Assembly (NCBI RefSeq): GCF_021917145.1
Contig: NW_025813735.1
Coordinates: forward strand, 1 to 64,000
Source: Hypomesus transpacificus
Lineage: Eukaryota > Chordata > Actinopteri > Osmeriformes > Osmeridae
Length of the DNA: 64,000 nucleotides
Direction of reading: 5' to 3'
Shown one piece after another: positions 49,601 through 61,318 of the stretch. Each line of letters begins with the position of its first letter. The stretch's first letter is position 1. A model generated the notes under the pieces. That model was not told the origin of the DNA, made no database searches, and saw only the letters and a program-made list of their open reading frames with translations. The position numbers were made by a program, and so were the translations under genes.

Positions 49601-52600
49601 TGGCAGCCAGGCTACCAAATTACTCCATAGTATTGCTTCACCTTTGCACATAGTTTTTCAAAATGTTCTTGAATCTTACCTCACGTCCACTCCCACTACC
49701 CCACATCACTCTCTCGATTTCCAGGTGAAACTGGCCCCCCGATCCATCAGATGTCAAAAAATGTCCGACGGAGGCAAATTCTGCCCCACCCTGTGGGGTC
49801 ACATGCCAGTTGATGATGTCATAGGAAGCAGGTGGATCTCCATTCTGGTCAAAGTGGACGGGATCACCCACATGTGTGGTGAAGTTCACACCTCTCAGGT
49901 ACTGAACAATCTGTAACAGAGCATACAACTCCCATTACAAGGCTTGACATTAAGGCCAAATTATTGCTAGGCAATGCCGGACATGATGATAAGAATTTGA
50001 TCTACTGTAAAATCAATTAGATGGTCAGAGACTCATGCAGCCCAGTTGAGGGGGGAATTGCGGCGCTATCGTCAAAGTTAACAACAAAACCGACCTAACA
50101 AAATGCCAGAGATGAAGGTACATTGTTATTACCAAATGTTTTCTGGTTTTATTACATTTACGTGTTTAGTAAAAATTGGTGACGTCGCCTCAGAGTGGGT
50201 GGAGACCAATGTTGTTCCACTAAATACATTTCTGAGAAAGCTTCAGTGTTCCTGTGCATACATGGAAGACTCTGACAGAATTGCATCTCTGCAGCACTTC
50301 ATCCAGTCCAGAACCCGAGGTCCTGAAGTCTCGACTTTTACTATACTCAAACGATGCAATGTTTAATATACCTCTCTGATTTAACGAGTCTGACTAACTG
50401 TTGCGACATCTCAGGTGGGCTTTGGCTACGATGTACAGCTGCAGAGATTATGTTGGCCCATGCTACACCCTTTCACCAAGTTTCATACAAATGGGGCTAG
50501 TAGTTTTTGTGTAATCCAGTCAAAGGGCGTACAAAAATACAGGAGCACACCCCACAATTTCCACAAAAATTGTACCCTCTCTAGTTATAATTTCAGATCC
50601 TCCTCTTTGTTCAAAGGAACAAGCTCTTTTAGATATGACAAATGTAAGCCTGCCAATGTCACAGAGACTTCAAGTAATTTGTACGAAACAAGCCCAATCA
50701 GTTATAAACTAACATTTTATCAATTTGCTATCTGTCTATAGTTGTCATATTTACTATACATTAGCAAATGTTTTTGTTTTGGACAAGTACATTCAGGTGT
50801 TAGAGCAAAACATTTGTCTAACTTGCCCGAAGGACAAGTGGCCCAAACAATTAATGTCAACCCCTGCCCATTTTATAGTATTTGGTTGCTAATCATGAAA
50901 ATAGATATAATAAACAGAATAAAATAGGTTCTAATCATTTGGATTGATAATCCCTTAAAGAATAATAATCCTTTTGATTACATGTTTCTAAATCCTTATT
51001 CAGTATGATGTTGAAGGTCAGCTCACGTCTTTGGGCTGCAGGCGCTGGAGGTTGGGACACTGGTCTCCAGGAGGGCAGGCCAGCATGCCATGCAGAGCGT
51101 GGGCGATGGCGTACACTGCCTTGTACACGTTATAGGTGCCCCTCAGCTGTGACACGTCTGCGTACATACTCTCCCCCTCCACTGGGTTTGACAAATTGAA
51201 ACAAGCAGATTTACATGAAAATCATGTCAAAGTGAGTCAATCAAGACCTTCATTGTTATGAACAAGACAGTTTTCCTATAACAGATAGCACTGACCTATG
51301 ACCTCTGACCCTGAACACAGCCGAGCAGTGCCCTGACTGGCCTCCAAAGAACACCCAAACAGCTCTTCCCACAATTCCCTGAGGAAGGGATCGTGATGGG
51401 GCGAGGGCCCGCCTGGCCTCAGCTGGGTCAGGAAGGCTCCCAGCCCAGGGATAGGGGCCCTCCGGAGGGCAAACCCGATGGTGCCGGCTAGCGAGGGGAG
51501 GTTCTGGGGGACCGAGAGGCTGGTGAAGGTGACCCAGGCCTCGCTAGCGATCCACTGCTTGTCTGTGATGTTCTGACGCACCACCTCCTTCATGAGAGCC
51601 TGCAGGCAAACAGGAGGAGAGAAGTGACAACTGTCTGGAATACCGATCTGACGTTTCCAGTAAATCAAAAACATGATATCCCCTGCATCAAACAGGTCAT
51701 TAGTAACGTGTATACTATGTTAACCTGAGATTTTAAGAGATGAAAAAAATATTAAGCATTTATGAATTAACATTTTATATACATTCTGTTAGAGCCTGTT
51801 TGCATCTGTTTCTCTTCCACAGATGTGGAACCTGCTGTACACATAACATGTGCTAAATAGACCAGATATTTTTCAAATGCATACATGGCAACAATACAAG
51901 ATAATGCTGCAAGTGGAATCAAATACATTATGAGTATCGGAGACAGACCTGTATTGACGAGGCTCACCTGTGCATCCTGGGGGCTGGCAAACACCACCAC
52001 AACTGTGGCAGAGGACCTCTGGATGGTGTCAACCACCCGACTGATCCTGCTCTGGGAATGGACCTTAAGGGACGGGAAAATTATGATTACAAAGAAAGAC
52101 ACTGAGGAGAAGTGAGACAGAGAGACTAATGAGAGAGAAAAAAGAGAGAGCAGCAGACACAAATACAAAATCAAAAACACACAGAAACAGATACCGACAC
52201 GAAAACAATGAGGCAGGTCTTCAGAAAGTATTTTGGGGACCTCAGAGAAAGAGAGAGAAAGCCTATACCAATGGATAAACAGACACAGACTTGTCTAGAA
52301 TACCTTTGGGATGACCTCAGAGTATGAGACACACACTCCAGAGCCCCTCAGCTCCTGCAGCAGCATTTGGACCCCGTACTTCCCGTAGTCATCGTCCCCA
52401 GACAACAAGCCCACCCAGGTCCAGCCCAGCCGGGACAGCAGCCAGGCCATGGCCCGCGCCTGGAAGGCATCGCTGGGAACAGTCCTGAAGAAGGAGGGGT
52501 ACTTCCTACTGTCACTCAAACACGCACAGGAAGCAAAGTAGCTCACCTGAGGGGAAAGAAGAGAGAGAGAGAAAATGACAAAGGAAAGGGAAAGTAGGAA

Positions 52601-53622
52601 TCTGATTTAAATTTAGGTAGGTAGGTGGGTAGGTACTATATTCATCTATGAGGGGAAATATCAGCGTAATAGTAGGTAAGATAAAAAAGATATACAAATA
52701 AATACACAGGGCTAACACAGGGTAATAAAGAGGGTAAATTCACGTATGCATGAAACAATTTAAACGCAGGTGACACAGCAATGGAAGCAAATCAGTATGA
52801 TTACAGTATAATTAAAGCCATTACAATTTGCCATGACACACAAAGATGAAGTCTTTAGACATAGAAAAACTGTTGTTCTCCCTCATATTTGGGCACAGCA
52901 TCGCAAAAAAAGGAAGGAAGTGGAAAGAATATTTATTAATAACCTCCCAACCTACCATAGGCAGGGTAAACACTCCCAGGGTCTGTGCCACCACGATGGA
53001 GGAGGAGGAGCTGGTGTCTCCGATGATGACTGGCACCTCGGGGGTTGTGCCACAGTCTGTACCTGATATGGAGTCTTCCTGCCCGGTCACCATGCCCAGG
53101 GCTGCCCCCAGGGTTATGCCCTCGGCCAGGCAGGAGTCTGAGGCCAGGTACCCCAGCCTGAGCCCAGGGAGGAGGCTAGGGTTACGGTTCACCTCCTCCA
53201 CAGCAAAGATCATAGTCTGGAGCCAGCGGTATGCACGCTGGTAGAAACTGGAGCAGGGACACAAGATAGAGGGAGGGAAAGGAGAAGAAAAGAGTTCTGG
53301 GTTAGAGGACCTAGGTTTGCACAACTGCAAAGAGGGAGATTGAATCATTTCACAGATGACACTTTAAAAACAACTCTATACATTTGCTTTTACAAACCAC
53401 TTACATGGTACAGTTCGTATTGCTGCGCTTGCTCCTAAACTCTAGCTCAGGTTCTGGAGCTTCCACATGGATGGGGAACAGGCCCCCGATCACCACATCC
53501 CCTGCCCGATATACACTGCCGGACACAGGCTTAGCCAACAGCCGGCAGCCCCCCCCTCCTGCCAGCCCCAGAACCAGCCCAGGGAGGCAGGCCAGCAACC
53601 ACAGCCAGCCAGAGAGCCACAT
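46675..53622 (-). CDS. Receptor gene F: OlfC/V2R-like class C GPCR, intact, 854 aa (sister of D)
   Basis: Exons in transcription order: 53405-53622, 52956-53247, 52304-52546, 51968-52063, 51296-51599, 51027-51181, 49680-49910, 47896-48019, 47578-47771, 47183-47461, 46675-47103. All are at +15,997 from gene D. By eye the predicted protein is the same as D's in every exon. If the duplication is real it is too recent for the two receptors to differ in ligand; any difference would lie in dosage or regulation. Confidence 0.8.
48302..48452 (+). promoter_or_regulatory. Promoter/first-exon-like block in intron 7 of F, antisense
   Basis: Block-duplicated copy of 32,305-32,455, with the tataaaa word at about 48,332 and the gtaggt splice-like site. 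Confidence 0.4.
48619..48794 (-). mobile_element. tRNA-derived SINE in intron 7 of gene F
   Basis: Copy of the SINE at 32,622-32,797, with the same agtta flanks. Confidence 0.85.
49258..49614. mobile_element. MITE in intron 7 of gene F
   Basis: Copy of 33,261-33,617 with the ccaaattac flanks kept. Confidence 0.75.
49938..50866. mobile_element. hAT-like element in intron 6 of gene F
   Basis: Copy of 33,941-34,869. Confidence 0.65.
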
Positions 53623-53944
53623 CACCTGGGGAGAGAACCAACGGAGAACCATCACATGGAGCTGAGAAAAGAAGACCAACTTAAAGGATGGACAGTGATC
53701 AGACACAGTAAGATAAAACAATCTATTCTCACTGTACATTTATTTTGTGTTCATGAAATTATACTTCACCTGAAAAAACATTTTAATTGGTAAACAGATT
53801 AATAAGAAAGAGAGCGATACAGAAAGAGAGGGAAACTCAGAGGAGACAGAAATGTTCCTGGGCATCCTCCTGCCTGAGAGAAGGGGAGAGGAAGAAAGAG
53901 GAGACAGCCAGGGTATCACTGATATAGGAAGAAATTAGCCTGGG

Positions 53945-53956
53945 GCTAAATAATCC
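53945..53956 (-). promoter_or_regulatory. Candidate core promoter of gene F
   Basis: ggattatttagc as in gene D. Between it and the ATG a 13-bp segment present in D (at about 37,775) is missing; it lay between two cacc words, which fits a slippage deletion. Confidence 0.4.
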
Positions 53957-55552
53957 ATGGCCACCATGGGGCACCCAGTGAGATACAGCTGAGACAGGGA
54001 GGGCAGGGCATTCTGGGGGAAAGGGGTGTAATTGGGGAGAAGCCATGTGAGCGTATTGTAATAACGTGGGTTTGTAGCCTTGTGAAACCACATTGCCTTA
54101 CTCTTCTTTTACGATTCCTATTGTTGTACGAGAGTAACAAAGAATTAGGGGTAGGGGACGCACAGACCTAGTTGGCTTTAGAAGGCTGTCACCAGGGCAT
54201 GGAAGCTCCTATTGGGTCAAACGAGGTGTCAATCGAAAGGGCAGAGTGTGGCGGCCATTTGGACTTTCTCCAATTGTAAATACTCGAAGCACTCCTCTTA
54301 TGAGCGATAGTGCGTGAAAGACTGAACAAAAATTAATTGGCGATGGCAGAATGAAGCAACAAGATCGTGGCCATGTGTGGATATAGTTCATTTTTTGGAC
54401 AACTACTCGACATGGTTAGATAATTTGGACCTTTAGGAATGTCACCAGACAATTTTTGTTGGGATCTTTTGCATACCTGGACCACTGAACTTTTTAGTCG
54501 TTTGCTTTTGCTTTGTTTACATATTTGTGACTGGACAAAGATGTTGGTAATACTTGCTGTTGCGACTTGATCTTGAAATGGTTTCCATAAGTACAAGCAC
54601 AAATATCGTAGCTTTCCAATGATGTAACATCCGTGTAGCAGTCTAAAAAATATATTTGTTAGAATTTAGTGAGTCGTAACTGAGGTAGGGAGGGGCAGCG
54701 TTTCTGACTCGGGGGCCGGAGTTTGAGGTTAGTAAGTTGTTTATTATATGGCATTTTTATCTCTTTTCATTTTGTAAATGAAAATAACTGGTAGGCTAAT
54801 TGTAGCTAGCTCTTAAGTCTTCTCACGTTGTGTTTCAGGTATTGCCTAGCAACCAATTACTTTTGATAGAAAGCAGACATCACGGTTCTGCTAAAATGGC
54901 TTCAACACAAATAGAGACTCTTTTAGAAAGTTAACCATTTCTTCGTCGCTGTTGATGTCTTTAATATCGTCTGGTTAGTAAAACTCAGCTGACTCATCGA
55001 TATCGCTCATTTTGAAGATGTCGTCTGAGGAGAGCAATAATCCGTATCAGACCGCAGACTGGCGATGAGGTCAATACACGGCTGGCATGACTACCCGTTA
55101 GCCAATCAGAACGCTCGTACTGTCATTGCCATATAGTAAATATTTTGATTTTTGTGTTTTTTTTTTTTTTTCAACAAGCATCAAGCAACAAGCATCAAAA
55201 TAAATTGTGAAAAGTAATACGTAGATGATAATAATAAAAAATGTTACAGTGTACTGTAGACAGACAAGGATAGTCAGAATAACTACAGTTGTTTCTAAAC
55301 ACTGTCTTTTATTATTATTCAATAGTTATGCATGTACAACACACTATCTTTCGGACAAAGCAAGCTAGAATATTTAGACGTTATTGACAAAATAAAAGAC
55401 CTTAAGGTGAATTGTAAGATATGAGAACAAAATGTGCTTTGTGAACAACATCCGGTAACATTAACTTATTTTAGCATTAGAAGATTTCTCACAGACCTCA
55501 ATGAAATCACTAAAAGCAATAGCAAATTATTATCATTTAGAAGGCCTTGATG

Positions 55553-55605
55553 TTATTTGGCCATCATCTATTTCTTGGTGTTCCTCTCAGGCATCAGCGG
55601 GATGA
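55553..55605 (-). pseudogene. Remnant of a receptor last exon downstream of gene G
   Basis: Block-duplicated copy of the remnant at 39,569-39,621, with the same switch to an A-like 3' flank. Confidence 0.75.
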
Positions 55606-55742
55606 CAAAAGGATCCACAAAAGGTTTATCAATAGGCTAACAATCTGTCACAATGAAAAATATATATCACTGCACCATTATGTAAAACACATGGAACTCT
55701 GAGAGGTCACTAAGCTATAGCAAAGTATTGAAGGTCTTGATG

Positions 55743-58700
55743 TTATTTGGCCATCATCTGTTTCTTGGTGTTCCTCTCAGGCCTCAGCAGGATGATGTAA
55801 CACTTTGGGGCGAAGATGCAGACCAGAAGTCCGTAACTGGAGGCCAGGATGGCAAAGATCTCCACGGCAACCGTGAACTTCCCTGGAGAGCTGACATAAG
55901 CGGGGACGAACGCCACCCACACGGTGCAGAAGATCAGCATGCTGAAGGTGATGAGCTTGGCCTCGTTGAAGTTGTCTGGGAGTTTCCTGGCCAGGAAGGC
56001 CAGGAGGAGGCAGAGGGAGGCCAGCAGGCCGATGTACCCCAGGACCAGGGAGAAGCCTGCAATGGAGCCCACAGCACACTCCAACAAGATCTTGGGCCCG
56101 TGGTCTCCTCTGATGCCCCTCTCTGTAGGCCAAGGGGGGGCCAGGGACAGCCACAACACACAGATCAGCACCTGGGAACAGAAAGCCTTCAGTTATAACC
56201 CTGAAGCCACTGCTTGGTAGTTCATTACATTGTAAATTTGTGAGGCCCACCTGTACCAGCGTGCAGAGAGAGATGCCCAGCCTCTGCTGGTTGGGACCCA
56301 GGTACCGCATCAGGTTCTCTCCAGGGAGGGTGGAGCGGAAGGCCACCAGAACCACCACGGTTCTGCTCAGCAGGCAGGAGAGGCACAGCACGAAGCTGAT
56401 CCCAAACAGGGTGTGTCTCAGCATGCAGGACCAAGGCCTGGGCTGACCAATGAACGCCAGCGCACACAGGAAACAGAGCTTGAGTGACAGCAGAAGCAGG
56501 AAGCTCAACTCTGAGTTGTTGGCCCGCACCTAAAGAGATTAATAGTTACAAAAACATTATAAAGGAAACCTAATTTTGTAAGACTACAATTATGTAATGA
56601 TGTAACAGCAGTGTAGAATGTTTTAAATCCGGCAGTATACTTGTACCAGTGGCGTGTGTCGGTGACAAATAAAAGTAATCAAGGTTGCGGCTGTTAATGT
56701 TGCCCCGACAACAGAGATGACGGACAGGACGATTCCCATGCTGTCGCTGAGGGACAGGAAGTCCACCTGCTGGGGGATGCACTCAGTGTGGTCTGGGCTG
56801 GACCAGAACCTCTCAGGACACCGACTGCATTCCACTGACCCTGAGAGGGAAGGGCCAGAGTCGGGAGAAGAGCTCAGTTCTGATCAGAATCAGAGTCACT
56901 TAGAATCAGAGAGTCAGTATCAGAATTGGAATCTAGAATTAGAATCCCAGTCAATCCCAGGTACCTGTCTCTCTGCTGACCTCCCCCTCTGAGCAGGGCA
57001 GACAGTCGAAGCAGCAGATTGGTCGGCCCTTCTGTGCCGCCTTCCAGGTGCCAGGGGGGCAGGGAGTGCTGCACACAGACACGGGCACCTGGGGGAGTGT
57101 CTTGGCGTCATTAGTATGCTAGAATAGCATATCCTAGCATTAATAGCAATGCTAGCATCATATATCCTGTTATTGTTAGCAATAGCAATGCCAGCATCAC
57201 TAATCCTGGCATTGCTAGCATCAGACAGTACGTACTGGCATCATTAGCAATGCTAACCTTACATACTGACATCATTAGTGTGGCACACAGGATATGTATG
57301 TAATTGGCCACTTGCTTATATGTAGATTTTTTACATATTAAAAAAGTTACAAAGGGCACGAGATCACCGCGGTTTTAAAACCAGTGGCCTCGCGCTGCAT
57401 CAGCGTTCCTCAGTTGGCGGTTAACATCTAACCTGAGAAGCCACTAGCGACCAGCCGACTCTACTTTCATTATTCTTTCAGGTGGGTCAACGTCACACGA
57501 TCGTTCATACGGTTGTAATACGTTTTGTATAGTGTACCTTTATACTGTAGCACATGTACATTGTAGTATATTTATATATATATAATTAGCTCTAGCTGAC
57601 TTTCTAGCTTACTACTCCAAAGTAGGGCGAGTTAGCACTAGCTTGTAGGTTGTGGCCAAACTACACATGTCAAACCATGTCGAAGGGAGTCACTGTAGCA
57701 TTTGTCTGACTCGACTGATATATATTAATGGCAGAGCTATGGTGTTTTTATTTGTAACATTTTCTGTTGTTATTGTTTCCTCCTAAATGGCCAGAGTCGG
57801 GAGAAGAGCTCAGTTCTGATCAGAATCAGAGTCACTTAGAATCAGAGAGTCAGTATCAGAATTGGAATCTAGAATTAGAATCCCAGTCAATCCCAGGTAC
57901 CTGTCTCTCTGCTGACCTCCCCCTCTGAGCAGGGCAGACAGTCGAAGCAGCAGATTGGTCGGCCCTTCTGTGCCGCCTTCCAGGTGCCAGGGGGGCAGGG
58001 AGTGCTGCACACAGACACGGGCACCTGGGGGAGTGTCTTGGCATCATTAGCATGCTAGAGGAGCATATCTGCACATCATTAGCAATTCTAGCATAGCATA
58101 TCCTAGCATCATTAGCAGTGCTAGCATCATATACAGTAAACTGGCATTGTTAGGAATGTCAGCATAATTGATGTACCATCATTAGCAATGCTAGAATAGT
58201 ATATCCTGTTATAATTAGCTCTGCTAGCTTCACAAATCCCGGGATCATTAGTAAAGAGATGATCAAGTATCCTTGCATAAGTTTTTACTCTTGCAAATAT
58301 TTAGTGGACAATATACTCCTAAAATACAAAATACTATCAAAATGTTAAAAAATACCACTGCACCCTCCCCTTTGCATACATTTGTATTTCCTTGAGTCTT
58401 ACCTCACGTCCACTCCCAGCACCCCACATCACTCTCTCGATTTCCAGATGAAACTGACCCCCCGATCCATCAGATGACACAAAATGTCCGACGGTGGCAA
58501 ACTCCACCCCACCCTGTGGGGTCACGTGCCAGTTGATGATGTCATAGGAAGCAGGTGGATCTCCATTCTGGTCAAAGTGGACGGGATCACCCACATGTGT
58601 GGTGAAGTTCACACCTCTCAGGTACTGAACAATCTGTAACAGAGCAACTCCCATTTTACAGTATTTGGTTGTTAATCATGAAAATAGATCTGAATAAAAT

Positions 58701-61133
58701 AGGATTGAATAATTTGGACCGATAATCCCTTAAAGAATAATCCCTTTCATTACGTGTTTCTAAATCCTTAGTCAGTATGATGTTAAAGGTCAGCTCACGT
58801 CTTTGGGCTGCAGGCGCTGGAGGTTGGGACACTGGTCTCCAGGAGGGCAGGCCAGCATGCCATGCAGAGCGTGCGCGATGGCGTACACTGCCTTGTACAC
58901 GTTATAGGTGGCCCTCAGCTGTGACACGTCTGCGTACATACTCTCCCCCTCCACTGGGTTTAAAACGATCACAGAATTACACAAAAACATGGTTAACAGT
59001 GACGGTCAATATGACAAAAAGTATGACAATGCTATGCTTCATTTCGTGACGATCAACACAGTCGTTTTTATCCTGTAACAGACAACACTGACCTATGACC
59101 TCTGACCCTGAACACAGCCGAGCAGTGCCCTGACTGGCCTCCAAAGAACACCCAAACAGATCTTCCCACAATTCCCTGAGGAAGGGATCGTGATGGGGCG
59201 AGGGCCCGCCTGGCCTCAGCTGGGTCAGGAAGGCTCCCAGCCCAGGGATAGGGGCCCTCCGGAGGGCAAACCCGATGGTGCCGGCTAGCGAGGGGAGGTT
59301 CTGGGGGACCGAGAGGCTGGTGAAGGTGACCCAGCCCTCAGTTGCGATCCACTGCTTGTCTGTGATGTTCTGACGCACCACTTCTTTTAAAAGAAACTGT
59401 AGAATAAAAAACAGGATAAAGGAAGTTGCTTTTTTCTGGCAGAGAAATTGACAGATCTGTCTTTTACAGAATGTTGTATGTGGACCTCAGGTAAGTGCTA
59501 CATACACCTGGCAGTCTCTGTGAAGATGTGACAATGGCAGATATCAGGGCCACATCAAATATAGGCATCGGGCATCTCTGCCCTACGATATTCTTCCGAT
59601 GCATATAGCAACAATACAAGATAAAGCTGCAAGTGGAATTAATTGTGAGTATTTGAGAAAGACTTGAACTGACAAGACTCACCTGTGCGTCCTGGGAGCT
59701 GGCAAACACCACCACAACCGTGGCAGAAGACCTCTTGATGGTGTCAACCACCCGACTGATCCTGCTCTGGGAATGGACCTTAGGGGAGGAGAAAAGGATG
59801 ATTAGAGAGAGAGAAGAGAAGTGAAACTGAAGAGAAGTGAGAGAAAGAGGAAAGAGAGAAGAGAGAGAAGAATGTACAAAATCAAAAACACAGAAACAGA
59901 TACCGACACGAAAACAATTAGTCAGGTCTTCAGACAGTACTTTGGGGACCTCAGAGAGGGAGAGAGAGTGTGAAAGAGAGAAAGAGGAAAGCTTATACCA
60001 ATGGATGAACAGACACAGACTTTTGTAGAATACCTTGGGGATGACCTCAGAGTAGGAGACACACACTCCAAAGCCCCTCAGCTCCTGCAGCAGCATTTGG
60101 ACCCCGTACTTCCCGTAGTCATCGTCCCCAGACAACAAGCCCACCCAGGTCCAGCCCAGCTGGGACAGCAGCCAGGCCATGGCCCGCGCCTGGAAGGCAT
60201 CGCTGGGAACAGTCCTGAAGAAGGAGGGGTACTTCCTACTGTCACTCAAACATGCACAAGAAGCAAAGAAGCTCACCTGGTGGGAAAGGACAGACAGGGT
60301 CAGAAAGAGAGACAAACAAAGAAAGAAACAAGAAATAAACCCAGGTTTAAATTTTCCTGGAAACACAGATGTAATCTTTAGATAGAAGCAGTTTCTTTGC
60401 ACAGCATCCCAGCAGAGTTAGGAGGGGGAAAGAAGAAGTAGTATTCATCCATACACGGAGCCTCCCTGCCTACCATGGGCAGGGTAAACACTCCCAGGGT
60501 CTGTGCCACCACGATGGAGGAGGAGGAGCGGGCGTCTCCGATGATGACTGGCACCTCGGGGGTTGTGCCACAGTCTGTACCTGATATGGAGTCTTCCTGC
60601 CCGGTCACCATGCCCAGGGCTGCCCCCAGGGTGGTGCTCTCGGCCAGGCAGGAGTCTGAGGCCAGGTACCCCAGCCTGAGCCCAGGGAGGAGGCTAGGGT
60701 TACGGTTCACCTCCTCCACAGCAAAGATCATGGTCTGAAGCCAGCGGTACGCACGCTGGTTGAAACTGGAGCAGGGGAGCAAGATGGAGGGAGGGGAGGG
60801 AGAAGAAGAGAGAGTTCTGGGTTAAAATATATGGAAAAGAGGGAAGACATTTTAATGAGAAAGAAAAACGATGGCAAAGAGCAGAAATTGGAACAATTTC
60901 ACATACTACTTTGATAAACAATTATATACCTTTAATTTACAAACCACTTACATGGTACAGTTAGCGTTGCTGCTCTTGCTCCTGAACTCTAGCTCAGGTT
61001 CTGGAGCTTCCACATGGATGGGGAACAGGCCCCCGATCACCACGTCCCCTGCCCGATATACACTGCCGGAGACAGGCTTAGCCAACAGCCGGCAGCCCCC
61101 CAAAGAACCAACGGAGGCCAGGCAGAGAACCAT
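55743..61133 (-). CDS. Receptor gene G: OlfC/V2R-like, rearranged, with doubled exon 8 and altered start
   Basis: Exons in transcription order: 60952-61133 (exon 1, short), 60474-60765, 60034-60276, 59683-59778, 59093-59396, 58799-58953, 58403-58633, exon 8 twice (57901-58024 and 56965-57088), 56647-56840, 56251-56529, 55743-56171. Exon 1 has lost the stretch coding the usual signal peptide (about 80 bp). The in-frame ATG at 61,133 instead gives [19 protein letters not shown], a short and doubtful signal. With one exon 8 the protein would be 842 aa. Both copies together would shift the frame, because 124 nt is not a multiple of three. The promoter block found upstream of A-F is absent, because gene H starts 84 bp away. 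Possibly a pseudogene or an assembly product; the coding exons themselves have no stops. Confidence 0.6.
57089..57900. other. Recombination junction segment and duplicated exon 8 in gene G
   Basis: From 57,089 to about 57,787 the sequence follows intron 7 of the long-type genes (as at 32,023-32,950), without D's SINE. At about 57,788, just after tcctcctaaatg, it jumps to the sequence that precedes exon 8 in genes C and E (gccagagtcgggagaagag). Almost no shared bases exist at the join, so end-joining is more likely than homologous pairing at that point. Confidence 0.8.
57345..57500 (+). promoter_or_regulatory. Promoter/first-exon-like block between the two exons 8 of G
   Basis: Homologous to the blocks in B, D and F, with a weaker ttttaaaa box (about 57,373) and tttcag followed by gtgggtcaacgtc. 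Its presence shows that this stretch of G came from a long-intron gene. Confidence 0.35.
58188..60869. repeat. Left arm of the large inverted repeat (gene G side)
   Basis: Every position x pairs with 122,188 minus x on the right arm, with no insertions or deletions across all exons and introns checked. I noticed one base difference (58,816 against 63,372, in exon 6). The arm may continue to the left, but its partner lies beyond the window. Confidence 0.95.
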
Positions 61134-61318
61134 CACATGGAGGAGACAGAAGATACAAGTTGGTCTTCTTTTCTCAGCTCCATGTGATGGTTCTCCGTCA
61201 GTCCTCTCCCCAGGTGATGTGGCTCTCTGGCTGGCTGTGGTTGCTGGCCTGCCTCCCTGGGCTGGTTCTGGGGCTGGCAGGAGGGGGGGGCTGCCGGCTG
61301 TTGGCTAAGCCTGTCTCT
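60870..61318. other. Asymmetric centre of the inverted repeat
   Basis: A 449-bp spacer between the arms. It holds G's shortened exon 1 (60,952-61,133) and intron 1, and H's truncated exon 1. Smaller inverted words on a different axis also occur: accatcacatggag / ctccatgtgatggt around 61,155, and agacaggcttagccaac / gttggctaagcctgtct. The two head-to-head copies were therefore trimmed unequally. Confidence 0.8.

Larger units (their letters stand above)
53623..55742. other. F-G intergenic region, copy of the D-E region
   Basis: It matches 37,626-39,758 at an offset of 15,984 (after the 13-bp deletion). I noticed one further base difference near 54,593. Confidence 0.85.
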
